From positions 16,601,862 through 16,665,861 of the forward strand of contig NC_086379.1 of NCBI RefSeq assembly GCF_036588685.1: DNA of 64,000 nucleotides. Reading direction: 5' to 3'. Below are positions 18,143-29,290 of the stretch, piece by piece. The notes under the pieces were generated by a model. That model was not told where the DNA came from. It searched no databases and saw only the letters and a program-made list of their open reading frames with translations. Every line of letters starts with the position of its first letter. Within the stretch, counting starts at the first letter, position 1. The stretch comes from Mytilus trossulus. Taxonomy: Eukaryota; Mollusca; Bivalvia; Mytilida; Mytilidae. The translations under genes and the position numbers were made by a program.

Positions 18143-18633
18143 CTAGTATGGACATGATTATTGTAGTATCTGCACTGGTTTCCATATCAATAGCTGCTTC
18201 AGTCACAATCACAGTTATGTGTTACCAAAGACACCAATCGAAGCATTCGCTAACCCGCTCAGTTCGCCAAGATCAAATTATAACAGAAAGGGTTGATTCG
18301 TCGAACTATACCGCGATATGGTACAATGAAATGACTGATATGAGTTTACCCGAGACAAATGAGAACTACTATGAAAATAATACAACTCCTCGTGAGCCTC
18401 AAGCCATTACAGATATAATACAACAGACGGGAGACACCTTAACTGAATACGAATCATTATCAAATTATCGAACCTCAGTTGAACAAGTTTATGAATCTGA
18501 ATCTACCCAAAATCAATATCAGTTATTAACAACCCAACGTAATTTAAGTGTACATACTTATGAATCTACTGAACCTGAATTACATGCAACGACGGAATCG
18601 GATTTACATCAGTATTTTATAGTTATCCCATGA
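18143..18633 (+). CDS. Exon 6, unit A1: transmembrane helix and Tyr-rich cytoplasmic tail
   Basis: Acceptor TTTTGTAG, then a phase-1 start and 162 codons before TGA. In the 350-aa model, residues about 193-213 form one helix (IIVVSALVSISIAASVTITV) followed by basic CYQRHQSKH, giving type I topology. The roughly 135-residue tail has ten tyrosines. Several sit in SH2-type contexts: Y248-NEM (YxxM, PI3-kinase type), Y264-ENN (YxN, Grb2 type), Y243-TAI, Y290-ESL and Y313-QLL. No kinase, TIR or death domain is present, and the YxxL spacing does not fit a canonical ITAM. Signalling through phosphotyrosine is therefore an inference. The paralogue is at 52352. Confidence 0.78.
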
Positions 18634-18885
18634 GGGCGTGGTGTGTCAGTGTAAGATCATCCCGATGGACGGAGGCCAGAGGGTGTTCTCACATTGACGC
18701 ATCAAGTACGAATGAGAAAACTGCTTTACATACCAGCTGTTCCATGTCAGAAAAAAACTTATTTACATTTCATAAAATTTAGTCTAGATTGCCACAAAAT
18801 CCTTGAAAAACACTATATATCAATATACAGACTGTATATATCTATATATACCTTTTATGAGCCCGGACACAATTTCAAATGTGTT
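18634..18885. other. 3' flank of the TM exon, A1
   Basis: Matches 52,846-52,975 and 56,235-56,330 of unit B. No clear AATAAA close to the stop; the poly(A) site is unknown. Confidence 0.4.
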
Positions 18886-18887
18886 AA

Positions 18888-19862
18888 AAGAGGGACCTAA
18901 AGATACCAAAGGGACAGTCAAACTCATAAATCTAAAACAAACTGAGAACGCCATGGCTAAAAATGAAAAAGACAAACAGAAAAACAATAGTACACATGAC
19001 ACAACATAGAAAACTAAAGAATAAACAACACGAACCCCGCCAAAAACTAGGGGTGATCTCAAGTGCTCCGAAAGGGTAAACAGATCCTGCTCCTCATGCA
19101 GTCTCGTCGTGTTGCTTATGTGATTACAAATCCGGTAAATAGTCTAATTCGGTAGGTCAAATTCATGAAAGGAAGGGGGTTTGCAATTACGACGTAAGGA
19201 ACATATCCGTTATCATTTGTGAAACGTTTATTCCATAACGGTCAACCAACTTGTGATGGCGTCCGTGAAATTTACGAAGGGATGATTTCAACTTCACCAT
19301 TTGGAACTCTTGGTTTAAAAACTTCCTTGTGAGCAGTAACCCTCTATCAAGAAAATCAACATAGGAAATGCAAGCACGGGAATATCGTGTCAATTGGGAG
19401 ATATATACCCCGTATGCAGGTGCTGCTGGAATCAGGGTTTCCCCTGGGTCATTTTTTTTTTTTCGCCACCTCTTTTGCCAAAACAATATATTTTTCGCCA
19501 CTTTATTATTTTTTTCGCCAAGTAACACAATTATATTTTTCTTTTAAAAATTTCCTTTTTTCCAGAGTATTGAATGATCGGTAAAGTTAGAGAAAACCGA
19601 AAAAAGTAAATAAACAAGATGGCTGAAAATAAATCGTTATATATATTTCTTTCGCCAAATTCTTTCGCCAATGACGAATTTTAATCGCCAAAATTATTAT
19701 TTTTTCGCAAATTGCGAAACTGGCGACCGCCTGCGGAAACCCTGGCTGGAATGTTGCTACTTAGAAATGGAAAGTTCACAATTGGAAAGCTGAAATCATC
19801 TCTTTTGTCGTAAAGTTTTGTCTTCAACCGACCCTCATTGTTAATTTCAGTTACAGTGAGTT
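18888..19862 (-). mobile_element. Penelope-like element PLE-1, 3' fragment split by a hAT MITE
   Basis: The minus strand encodes NEGRLKTKLYDKRDDFSFPIVNFPFL (about 19,840-19,755), then after the MITE AAPAYGVYISQLTRYSRACISY and LLLTRKFLNQ..KFHGRHHKLVDRYGI, followed by the 3' untranslated region to 18,888. The coding frame joins exactly when the MITE and one target copy are removed. Confidence 0.75.
19433..19744. mobile_element. hAT-type MITE with 8-bp target duplication
   Basis: The 312-bp element has perfect 10-bp inverted ends CAGGGTTTCC / GGAAACCCTG. It is flanked on both sides by GCTGGAAT (19,425-19,432 and 19,745-19,752), the 8-bp duplication typical of hAT transposons. The interior repeats TTTTCGCCA-like motifs and has no transposase. 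It lies inside PLE-1 coding sequence, so it is younger than that insertion. Confidence 0.85.
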
Positions 19863-20640
19863 TGTATCGTGTCATCCTTGTTAGATATGGTGTAGGTCTT
19901 GAGTTCGAATCCTAGCAAAGACACTGGCTTTTTTCCAGATAAATTTGATAGTTACTCTTTTTCGTATGAATATTTCTTAGTTTTATTGTGAAATAAACAT
20001 TCCCGCTAAACTGTAACTGAACTAAGGAAAGTAGGTGAAACAAAGAACATCGCACAGGAGCGATCTGGGAGGGGTGGTCTGGCTCAGATCACCTTCGGTA
20101 GAATAAAGGAGCTGGGATGTAACAATCGCTTACTAACCCTTCTGAATCTGATAACCATACTTATTCGACAACATTTATATACACTGATGTATTATGAGTG
20201 ACAAGACTCACATCTGAACTTTTAAGAATTTTTATATATAATTCCTGTTATTGAAGCTTTAAATGTTGATGTTTTCCACATGTAAATAGCTTTTCGTCAG
20301 TTCGGTGGAAGGATATTTATTTATTCAATTTGTAATAATGATTATAGTAACATGATGAAGTTTACATTATATTAAGACTGTTTCCTCCTAAAAGTCAAAT
20401 GCATTTATATTTTCTTTCAGAATGTGCATTGAGGATTTTCCAAGGAGCAAGAGTCTATCCCACTTTTCAATGTTTATGTATGAAAATATATGTTTGTAAT
20501 CATCCCCTTAATGGTTGAAGTGATTATTTTAAGGGAGGTAATCTAAACATTATTTACCACTTATTTTCGGGTACTCGGTCACTATTAAATTATGTTAACT
20601 GCGAATTTCTTTGCAATGCAATTCGGTAATTTAACTGTCC
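19863..20640. repeat. tRNA-like SINE remnant and end of unit A1
   Basis: At about 19,895-19,915 a B-box-like TTGAGTTCGAATCC is followed by AGCAAAGACA, a tRNA-derived SINE remnant. The rest to 20,640 is matched by 56,340-57,190 at the end of unit B (for example GGCTCAGATCACC and GGAGCTGGGATGTAACAAT). No gene. Confidence 0.55.
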
Positions 20641-21385
20641 AATTGTTGAGGTCATGTACTGAATTTGTGCATGAGGAAAATGTCATATGTTAAGATTTGG
20701 AGTTATTTTTAGAAAACTTGTTTTGGTTACATAATAACTTGTTAGTTGTCTAACCGTGCAACTCGGATACTTAGCTGTGATTGTATGTAATTGTAACACA
20801 TTTAATTTGTTCCTCATTTTATGTAATTGGAATATTAAAGTTCTCAAAGTAAATATCTGGATTACTGACCGCTAGTTCAAGTTCTCATTACATAGCTCGT
20901 CATAGAGTGCTGTTTGTTTGGAAAAAAAAAGAATAGGTCAAAAGATTACTATCCTCGGACTCCAGTTCGAAAACTTGAATTATAAAATGAATTATCTGAT
21001 ATAATATAAACAGTCATCTTTTCAGTTACACACGTTATTGTCTTTGCTCGGGTCTGTAAACATATGTACTAGCAACATCCATGTATTTACTTAAGTAAAG
21101 CAAACGCATATGTATAATAAAAATTAAAAGAAAAAGTATGATTTCAAGGGCCTTGGTGGACGGGTTGCCTAAGCAGTCATATTGAATTCATTTTGAACAA
21201 ATGATGCTGATTTGTTTTTGAAGAAAAGAAACGGTTATAATTCTAAAAAGCAAGATTAAATATTCATAAATTTTGTAATGTTGAATCAGCAAGATTTTTT
21301 TAGTATAAAAGAATATTATAAAACATTGTTCGAAAAACTCACGTTTCAGATAAAAGGACAGTTATTATTAGAACATACTTTATAT
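20641..21385. other. Start of unit A2, no gene seen
   Basis: Resembles the starts of A1 and B (CTTGTTAGTTG.., GGATACTTAGCTGT, TCTGGATTACTGACC) with much more divergence. No signal-peptide exon like those at 4538, 40,556 and 60,976 was found from here to 26,493. Confidence 0.45.
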
Positions 21386-21389
21386 CAGA

Positions 21390-21760
21390 CAATTTCCTTA
21401 TTACAGGTCCACAAGAGACCAAAATGACACAAACTATAGGTCACCGTACGGCCTTCAAAATGAGAAAAACCCATACCGCATAGTCAGCAGTAAACGGCTC
21501 CGAAATGAGAATGTAAACAATGCAAATGAGAAAAATAACGACCTTATTTATGTACAAAAACAAATATGTAACACATAAACAAACGACAACCACTGAATAA
21601 CAGGGTCCAGACTTTGGACAGGCACATACATACATAATATAACGGGGCTAAACATGTTTGCAGATCCCAACCCTCACCCTAACCTGAGACAGTGGTATAA
21701 CAGTACAACATAAGTACGAACTATAAAAATCAGTTGAAAAAGGTTTAACTCATCAGATTG
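21390..21760 (-). repeat. Dispersed repeat R2, reverse
   Basis: Reverse copy of R2: CAAGAGACCAAAATGACAC, CATACCGCATAGTCAGC, TGTAACACATAAACAAACG and CTTTGGACAGGCACAT. Confidence 0.6.
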
Positions 21761-22310
21761 ACAAAAAACAAGTGGACCTGGCAGAGTACTTGTACATCCC
21801 AACAACAAAAAGACAGTAGCAGCAGATCTAAGTGTACTCGCAGTTATCTGACAGCTAGTTCAAAGCTACTAACAACTAAGAAAAAAGATCATACATCTTA
21901 AACTTTAACATTTTTGATGATTTTGTCACTACTGTGTTTGTTTGAGTGTTAGGTCACTTGCATATAAAAAGTAAAACAAGTACTTCTAATTATATAATCG
22001 GCAATTAGTTTTAGTAACTAGTTAAATCAGCAAACTGGTATATTAATAAAATCTCTAGTTGTCTAGTTTTTAGAACTATGAGATACAGTTCAACAATTTA
22101 TCGAATATGGTTGAATCACCAATATGGCAAATAACAGCTTTTAAAATCAATGCTGGTGCATCTAGATTATTATCAAGTGCAAAGGAAGTTTAAGGTATTT
22201 ATGTTGATAAAAAAAGTATGCAACATCCTTTTGTAACAAACTGAATGCTCCCTAGTAGATGAACCATGCTATTTTTTTTTTGGAATATGTTAAATCGAGT
22301 TTGAAGCTGA
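21761..22310. other. A2 intergenic or intronic sequence
   Basis: AT-rich; no ORF, repeat family or exon recognised. Confidence 0.4.
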
Positions 22311-22391
22311 TCCATCCATCCACACCCATCCATCCATCCATCCATCCATCCATCCATTCATCCATCCATCCATCCATCCATCTATCCGTCC

Positions 22392-22453
<62 letters not shown>
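22311..22453. repeat. Compound microsatellite (CCAT)n-(TCTA)n
   Basis: About 80 bp of CCAT repeats with few changes, then about 62 bp of TCTA repeats. Both are tetranucleotides, so length changes should be frequent. Confidence 0.95.
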
Positions 22454-23400
22454 TCATTTATTTACTTATTTACAAGATTGATCGTTTATATAAATATACA
22501 GCGTTAATTTCCATTGTTTAACGAGAGCGTACATTTTAAATGAATAAAATGAATGTAAACTACGGTTTCGTGTTTGTGCATTGTGATAAAAAGTTCGTAT
22601 GTATAATTACTTTCATTTGTTTCTTACTCTGTCTTGTATTGTTCTCTTCGTACTTTTGCAAATATTCAATTTCATGACTGCATCAAGTGTTTCTATCAGT
22701 TTACCATAGTGATATCTCATGGTAAGGTTAGAAATTAATGGTAAACCCTAGTTTTAAGATCCGATTTTCGATTAACAGTGGTAAGGTAATCGATGCAAAA
22801 AATTCTGCTCAAACTTTTATGAAAGACGTTTTAACTTTGAATTGTTGCGAGAGTTTATGTTCTATGTTGAAGGCACTTGCATACAGTGACCTGAAATACA
22901 AGTACTGTTCTATTGAGTTTAGATACATGTCTTCTGTTTCTGTCCCTGACCTATGTTTGCTGTATTCGGCATGTGTAGTGCATCATGCTATGAGACATTG
23001 ATACGTTATGAAATTTCGTGCAGGACTGCTTTGTGGTTTTTTTTTGGCATGGAACTCCTGACCAGACTATGACGTTTTGACTCTTGACCTATGCAGTGTG
23101 GGTGTATCATCATGATGTATACAGTGTGTTCCTTTGTATATTACCCTGACCTAGTAGTATAATTCTAAATTGACCTAGCTTGCTTCTGAATATGTAGCAT
23201 GAAGATGTATTGTCATAAGATGTCTTGTGGCACGAGAAACTTTATATGATCTTGACCTTTGCCCTCATTGTACAACTTGTATATTATGTTTGAAGTATAT
23301 GGAGAATTTTCTGATTGCACTCATATCTAATATTTTTATATTTTTATTAAATATTTAGTTATATTTGTATATTTTTAATTGTAAGATCGGTTTTATGTAT
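22454..23400. other. A2 sequence with an unassigned 87-codon ORF
   Basis: An ORF at 22,738-23,001 (+) matches no family I know and has no unit B or A1 counterpart. At 23,040-23,300 scattered CTTGACCT and TGACCTAG words suggest decayed R6-like repeat. Confidence 0.3.
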
Positions 23401-23570
23401 TGGAGTTTGAACTAGTACACATTTTGAAGTCCGCCGCTGGGCGAGGGATTTTCTCACTTTGTTAAAAACCCATTGGTGACCTTTGACTGCTTTTTGCTTT
23501 TTTGTCATGTTACTGTCTCTTAACCACATTTCACATTTCCATTCTCAATTTTTGATATGAAGAATGTTTT
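23400..23570 (+). mobile_element. PLE-2 3' end fragment
   Basis: Contains GAAGTCCGCCGCTGGGCGAG, AACCCATTGGTGACC and the terminal TTTCCATTCTCAATTTTT. Confidence 0.5.
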
Positions 23571-24450
23571 GATCAAATGAAAACTAAATCTTTTTATTGC
23601 TGTGAAAATTAGAAAGAATATTTACTGCTCTAGTAGCACCATGTATTGCAAGTTGTGATAGATTGATAATTCAAAATGGTTTAATCATTTTACCTTGGAT
23701 TTCATTTGATGGACATGTTGATATGGATAGTCTGTTTAAGCATCTTAAAAATCACATGAAGGTATACGCATGTCAATAAACTGAACTCAGTGCGAAGAAC
23801 CTTTAAAGGTCACTTAGACAAAGAGCTCAATCTAGTGAAACACTTTTTTATGCTGGTCACTGTCTGTTATCAAACTGCACCGCAATCCTAAAAAAATATG
23901 CAAGTTAATTCTAATAGAAGTAGAAGCCAAAGGAAGTAAATAAACCGTTTACTGAAATAAATGTACAATATGTCTATGGGCCACAGATGCCCCTGCTTGT
24001 GAAAAGAAAACACAAGTAAACTCCACATATAGAAACAGGATTCACGTAATTTTGACTGTTAATTGACCATAAGCATTGTGTATAAGTTTCAAAACATTTG
24101 GTTGAGGCAAAGTTAAAGTTAAAGAACAGAAACAACAGATTAAGCATGATCTTTCCTATCTTTAGTCTACGTGTTGATATCTGTATCATTAGTACTAGTA
24201 CCAACTTCTTATATCTAATAACTCTTGAACAGTAACACCACCAAATATCGAACTTGATAGAGCGTGTTATGGGGTAATACGCATTACGTATAAGGTTTAT
24301 AAAATTTGATTGAGTCAAACTTATTTAAAAGAACGAAAACGCTAATTCAGCATTTTCTATGTTTTTAAAGGAACATGATAACTCTTGAACGGTAAAAGTG
24401 ACGCTACCAAATTTCAAATTCATTTTTTTTGTATGTGGAAATAACCATTG
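23571..24450. other. A2 sequence, nothing recognised
   Basis: Two related blocks at about 24,080-24,300 and 24,310-24,440 share AACTCTTGAAC.GTAA and CACCAAAT, a degenerate duplication. The long open frame on the minus strand (23,974-24,318) shows no family features. Confidence 0.35.
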
Positions 24451-24454
24451 TCCC

Positions 24455-25340
24455 AGCTAGGTTAGGGAGATGGTGAAGACCCCGCTAACATGTTCAACCC
24501 CGCCCTATATTTAGTATGCATGTGCCAGTCGCAAGTCAGTGGTCTATACATTTGTCCATTGCTTTCCTCGTTGAATTTCGTTTTATCGTGTTTTTTTCTA
24601 TGTTGTGATGTTATAATAATGTGTCATCCAGCTGCAAATGTTTGCACCTGTCCTAAGTCAGGAATCTGATGTACAGTAGTTATCGTTTGTTTGTGTAATT
24701 TATACGTTTTTCTCGTTTCTCGTTTTTTTATTTAGATTAGACCGTTGGTTTTCTCCATTGAATTGTTTTACACTAGTAGTTTTTGGGCCCTTTATAGCTT
24801 GTGCATCGGTGAGAGCAAAGGCTCCGTATGAAGGCCGTACATTGACCTATAATGGTTTACTTTTATAAATTGTTATTTGGATATAGAGATTTGTCTCATT
24901 GGCACTCATACAACATCTTCTATACCTATTTGCTCATTGTTGAAAGCCGTATGGTGACATATAGTTGTTAATTTCTGTGCTACTTGGTCTCTTGTGGAGA
25001 GTTCTTCTTTGGCGCTCATGCCACATGAGGTGAAGGGTGGGGATCCTGCTAGCATGTTTAATCCGCCGCATTCTGTTTGTATGTACCTGTCCCAAGTCAG
25101 GAGACTCTAATTCATGAATTGTCGTTTGCTTATGTGTTACATATTTGTTTTTGTTAATTTTTTGTACATAATTTGTCCGTTTCTTTCTCAGTGCTTTTTA
25201 TAACTGACTATGCGGTATACGGACTTTGCTCATTGTCGAAGGCCGTAGGGTGACTTATAGCTTTTAATTTCTGTATCATTTAGTCTTTTGAGGAGTTTTC
25301 TTATTGGCACTTATGACACATCTTCTTTTTATTTTGTGTA
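24455..25340 (+). repeat. Dispersed repeat R2, two to three copies in tandem
   Basis: Copies at about 24,455-24,925 and 24,940-25,340, each with AAGTCAGG, a GTTGTCGTTTG-like block, GACTATGCGGTAT or its variant, and TTGGCACTCAT..ACATCTTCT. A partial third lies at 24,935-25,025. Confidence 0.6.
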
Positions 25341-25519
25341 TAAGTTTTGTAGTATTTGTTTGAGGCCACTAAAGTTAAAACAACGGAATCCTTTTTTTTT
25401 TACGTTCGGGACGAACGGACTAGAGTAACTCCGCAGTTTATGTTCCTTTTCTATGGTACCAACACAGAAGTTCTGACTAGTGTGCTGGTGCTACGCATTT
25501 CACCAGCACTGTCATTAAT

Positions 25520-25538
25520 ACACACACACACACACACA
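25520..25538. repeat. (CA)n microsatellite
   Basis: Nine to ten CA units. Confidence 0.9.
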
Positions 25539-25540
25539 AT

Positions 25541-26220
25541 TTTATAATAAAAATATTCAATCTTCATTTTGAAGTGATTCTTTTTGGCCTATAATGATTA
25601 TATGCATGCCTTAATAATATTTCACAAGTAGTATCAAATTTGACAAATTTATTGTTATATTTTATAACTTATTTTTCAATTAAACTTAAATTGATCATCA
25701 CTTTCTTTTTAAATGTCTTTTAAGATTCCGTTTTGAACAAAACGATTTGTTACATATTATATACTTCACACGTATTTCTATCAAATATGATATTATTACA
25801 AAGCGGCTATTAAATAAAATGCCTTCGAACTTTAAATGTGCATTTAAATATATATGCAATTCGTCAACTGGTGAAGTGGCTATATGCATATATCGTTGGC
25901 CAATTGAACGACAGGTCTCCAAATTTTGTTGTTTTAATACGTCTAGAAATATTAAAGGAAATAAATAAAAACAGAACGACTGAATTAAATAAAATAATGT
26001 TCGATATAATTAACCATTTCGATTTGTTTTTAAAATCTAAACGATGTTTTATTTTTATCTAGTTTCCTAATCATTAGAATGAGAAAATAAATACCTTACA
26101 GCTTCTTTAACCGTCGATCCTGAAATGTTTAATGTTATAAAACAATTTTAGCGTCTTTGACCTACTTTACCTTTTTATTCGGATACTTGTGGTTATCTTC
26201 TTCAAGTTCAACGGGAACAT
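25541..26220. other. A2 sequence upstream of linker exon
   Basis: Three overlapping open frames (25,698-26,062) show no known domain and no counterpart in the other units; treated as chance. Confidence 0.35.
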
Positions 26221-26224
26221 TAGA

Positions 26225-26395
26225 ATAATCTAGAAAAGAACCCAGATGGAACCAGGAATTCGGGTTGCTATAACCAAACAACCCGGATGTTGAACCAGTT
26301 ACCATGGTTTCGAACCAAAGAACCAAGGTTCAGAACCAAACAACCCAGATGGAACCAGGGTTTAGAACCAGAGTGCCCGGATAGAACCTTATTGC
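26225..26395. repeat. Degenerate GAACC-rich minisatellite
   Basis: Words GAACCAAACAACCC, GATGGAACCAGG and GGTTCAGAACC recur in irregular spacing over about 170 bp, just 100 bp before the A2 linker exon. Confidence 0.6.
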
Positions 26396-26493
26396 ATTCG
26401 GAATTCTCATGACTTTTTATACCTTCAACGTATTTTCCAAATCATATATTTATTTAGTATATTTATATATAACTTATGAATTTATCTATTTAG

Positions 26494-26553
26494 AATACTA
26501 TACAAAATCTACCAGTATTCTGCCAGATGAATCTGAGATTCCAATTACCAAAG
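26494..26553 (+). CDS. Linker exon, unit A2
   Basis: Acceptor CTATTTAG and donor G|GTATTT bound a 60-bp phase 1-1 exon reading EYYTKSTSILPDESEIPITK. It aligns over its whole length with exon 2 of A1 and B (TKSTS, PDE). The exon is intact although the lectin exon after it is broken. Confidence 0.6.
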
Positions 26554-28076
26554 GTATTTATACCATTTAAGAATTAATATTAGACGGTAGATAACATATC
26601 ATCATCCCTGATTAATATAACAACTTATACTTTGGTTCAGATTCGTTTCCGTCACAAATAAAAGGGAAATGTTTATTAAACTATTAATCGGTATTAGCAG
26701 CTATTTCTGTTTTTTTTAATAATGTCTAAATTAGCTTAAATAATCCCTCAAATTATATGTCTTGCAATCTAAGTAGTTATAAACAGGCAGTGAGAAAATG
26801 ATCAACATTTAATTTAAACTCTTGTCTGGATTTTTATGGGCATTTTTCGTTTCTAGTTCCTGCAGAAAATGCAGAAGATGTTAAAATAAACAGACACCTG
26901 AATTTTACTTAACACTGTGCACTCAATTTTACTCTTTAACTCAGCTATAGCTGTGTAGATATCTTATTTTCTGTCTATTGTTCAGGCTATTGAATACAAT
27001 ACAATAAGTTGTTACCCGAGTACCCGAGAGGGAGCATCTCAAAGTTGCATCCCAACTAACACGTTCTGCAGTAACGAAAAAAAGTTTCAATCAAAATCAA
27101 AAACGTTTTTATCTTTCTGAAACACACAATGCATGTAACTTTTATAAATATATCTAGTGAATGCCAGGTTTTAATTTTTTTTAGATTCAACAGGTTAGTC
27201 TGTATTAATAGTAGGTTTTTTATTTGTTATCACAGCCATGTTTTGCAATTTATTTTGATGAACCTTCACAGAAGGTCATCAGAATTAAAACCGAAAAGGA
27301 CATCATTTTTGATTTATTTGACTCCTCATGTTTGTTTTGCCACACATTTGGTGGATGTATCTGCTACGTGACGATTAAGGTCTCCATTATATTTTAAGCA
27401 TAAGGATAGGTGAATGATAGTAATATTTAAGAGTGTGGGTTTGTGGTAGCAAACCGAAAATTACTTGTTAAAAATAGTTTCCAAAATTACTTCTGTTCAA
27501 GATTATTGAAAAGGCTTTTTATATTTTGGCGAGGACTGGTACTAGACCAGTCCTTCCGAAATCAATAAAGTGATTCAATAATGATGGTTCTGTTCAGAAA
27601 ATTGATAACTTTCTAATTGCCTAGATATATAAAGCGATGCAAAACTTTATGTTGAATTATATTTTTCATGAAATCTTTTCAAAACTTACAAGGTCGATGG
27701 TTTGATAGAGTTAGTAGCCATTAGCTTCTTCGTAAAAACTAACCTCGTATCTTTCAAAAATATATTAATACAAAAACCAAACATAAAAGATCACTTTATC
27801 TCACTTCGACTTATTGCAGGTCTGAAGATATTACCATCGATGAATTTGAACGACAACGATGAATATTTAAGAAACCGAATTTTGATCTTAAAAGAAAAGC
27901 ATTTGTTCTTTTATCTGTGTATAAAATGATGACATTGCATATTTCTTTAATCTTTGAATATCTTGATGACATTATAATTCACAACATCATATAATTGATG
28001 ATCAAGTTTAGTTCTTGAACAAGAATTATCAAGATCAATGATAGTAATTTTATGTGATTTCGTTAAAATATTTCAG
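26554..28076. other. A2 intron between linker and SUEL exons
   Basis: AT-rich, with no recognised repeat and no supported exon. Open frames at 27,129-27,371 and 27,702-27,929 have no family features. Confidence 0.4.
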
Positions 28077-28373
28077 ATGAATACCAAGAAGAAACACTGG
28101 TTATATCATGTCCAAACAGCTTTGTCATAATGTTTGATGAAGCAAACTTTGGTCGTGGATATTCTGATAATCTATGTAGTTCTATCTGGGGTTAAGCAAT
28201 TAGTAAGTGTGACAATCACAAGAATACCCTTGCAGCTCTAAATGCTGAATGTATACGTAGTGAAGTACAAACATGTGTTTTTAAAGTTGAAAAGAAGAAA
28301 TTTGAAAATCATTGCGGGGGTACAACAAAGTACCTAAAAGTTAGATACCATTGTAAAAGAAAAGTTAACCAGG
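28077..28373 (+). pseudogene. SUEL lectin exon of unit A2, broken by a stop codon
   Basis: Acceptor ATTTCAG and donor G|GTATGT are intact and the 297-bp frame reads EANFGRG, TKYLKVRYHCKR and seven cysteines. TAA at 28,193-28,195 replaces an Ile codon of the other copies, so translation would end about 39 residues in. The first domain cysteine is also lost (DEYQEET for DLCQGET). It is the most divergent of the four SUEL exons, closer to a separate lineage than to a fresh duplicate. Stop and lost Cys together point to a pseudogene; a sequencing or allele difference could explain the stop alone. Confidence 0.75.
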
Positions 28374-28375
28374 GT

Positions 28376-28505
28376 ATGTAAAAGAGGGACGAAAGATACC
28401 AAAGGGACAGTCAAACTCGTAAATCTAAAACAAACTGACAACGCCATGGCTTAAAATGAAAAAGACAAACAGAAAACAATAGTAAACATGACACAACATA
28501 GAAAA
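28376..28505 (-). mobile_element. PLE-1 3' end fragment
   Basis: Starts just after the SUEL donor: GAGGGACGAAAGATACC, AACTGACAACGCCATGGCT, GAAAAAGACAAACAG. It is the terminal sequence of PLE-1. Confidence 0.65.
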
Positions 28506-29117
28506 CAGTATGTAACATTTATTGCAAAATATAGATTTTTACTCTTAAGTATGTTGGCTTTAAGAGAATGTGACTTTGTAAATCTTTTCCTAAGTAACTT
28601 CGCTGAGTTTTCTATTCATATTTTTTATTTAAATTCAATGCCTATTTTTGCCATCAAAAAGAGTACAAGGAGCAAACATTCAACAATTTTCTAGGCTTCG
28701 GTATGAAATACCATTACAACATATACAGATTTATGCAAGGACACTTGTGAAATATTTTCACAAATAAATTTCTTGTATAAAATGTACAATATTTTAAAGT
28801 TAAACTGCAAATGTCCTTCGTCAGTATCATTTTTTTTTCTTTTTAATAAAATATAATTTTATTTACAACGATCTCATATCTTAATACTTTTTCCCTTAAA
28901 GTTGAATATACAAGAAGTTACCGAACGCATGTGTGTGTGCATATATGTATCTCAAAAAATCAAAATTTAATATAACTTTCAAAACTTTTTATGTGCTAGT
29001 ACATATGTACATATACCATAGAAGAGAAGTAAAAATACAAATTCTGGACCCAGTTGGGAAGGAAGTAAATAATCAGATCTTCACTATATTTAAGGTTGAT
29101 TTTCTCTGTCCTTTATG
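28506..29117. other. A2 intronic sequence
   Basis: AT-rich; open frames at 28,488-28,694 and 28,933-29,118 look random. GATACCAAAGGG-type PLE-1 ends flank the block on both sides. Confidence 0.35.
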
Positions 29118-29290
29118 ATAAAAGAGGGACGAAAGATACCAAAGGGATCATAGTCAAAATTCATAAATCTAAAACAAACTGACAACGCCATGGCTAAAAA
29201 TGAAAAAGACAAACAGAAAAACAGAAAAACAATAGTACACATGACACAATATAGAATACTAAAAAATTAACAACACGAACCCCACGATAA
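29118..29290 (-). mobile_element. PLE-1 3' end fragment
   Basis: Same terminal sequence as 28,376, with ACAGAAAAACAG duplicated inside it and a run on to AACACGAACCCC. Confidence 0.65.

Larger units (their letters stand above)
4538..18633 (+). other. Unit A1 gene model: SUEL-lectin gene with alternative secreted and membrane-bound ends
   Basis: Eight exons can be read: signal peptide, linker, SUEL-a, charged tail a, SUEL-b, charged tail b, stalk, and transmembrane plus cytoplasmic tail. Each internal exon is flanked by AG and GT and each junction is phase 1, so any subset joins in frame. Signal+linker+SUEL-a+stalk+TM gives 1053 nt (350 aa). Signal+linker+SUEL-a+charged tail a gives 585 nt (194 aa, secreted). 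Using both SUEL exons would give a two-domain receptor of 448 aa. SUEL domains bind galactose or rhamnose-type sugars; in bivalves such lectins are often linked to pathogen recognition, but the ligand here is unknown. Which isoforms are made is inference, since no transcript data are available. Confidence 0.75.

Noticed and set aside
18143..18633. Canonical ITAM in the cytoplasmic tail
   Set aside because: YESL and YQLL are 19 residues apart, outside the usual 6-12, and no other pair fits.
22311..22453. CRISPR-like short repeats
   Set aside because: Simple tetranucleotide microsatellite with no spacers; the genome is eukaryotic.
22259..22507. His/Pro/Ser/Ile/Tyr-repeat ORF
   Set aside because: It is the translation of a CCAT/TCTA microsatellite.
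25698..26062. Overlapping ORFs on both strands, one with a CxxxFCSKRNLKRHLKR end resembling a zinc finger
   Set aside because: Only one Cys pair and one His are present, so no complete C2H2 finger; both strands being open points to chance in AT-rich DNA.
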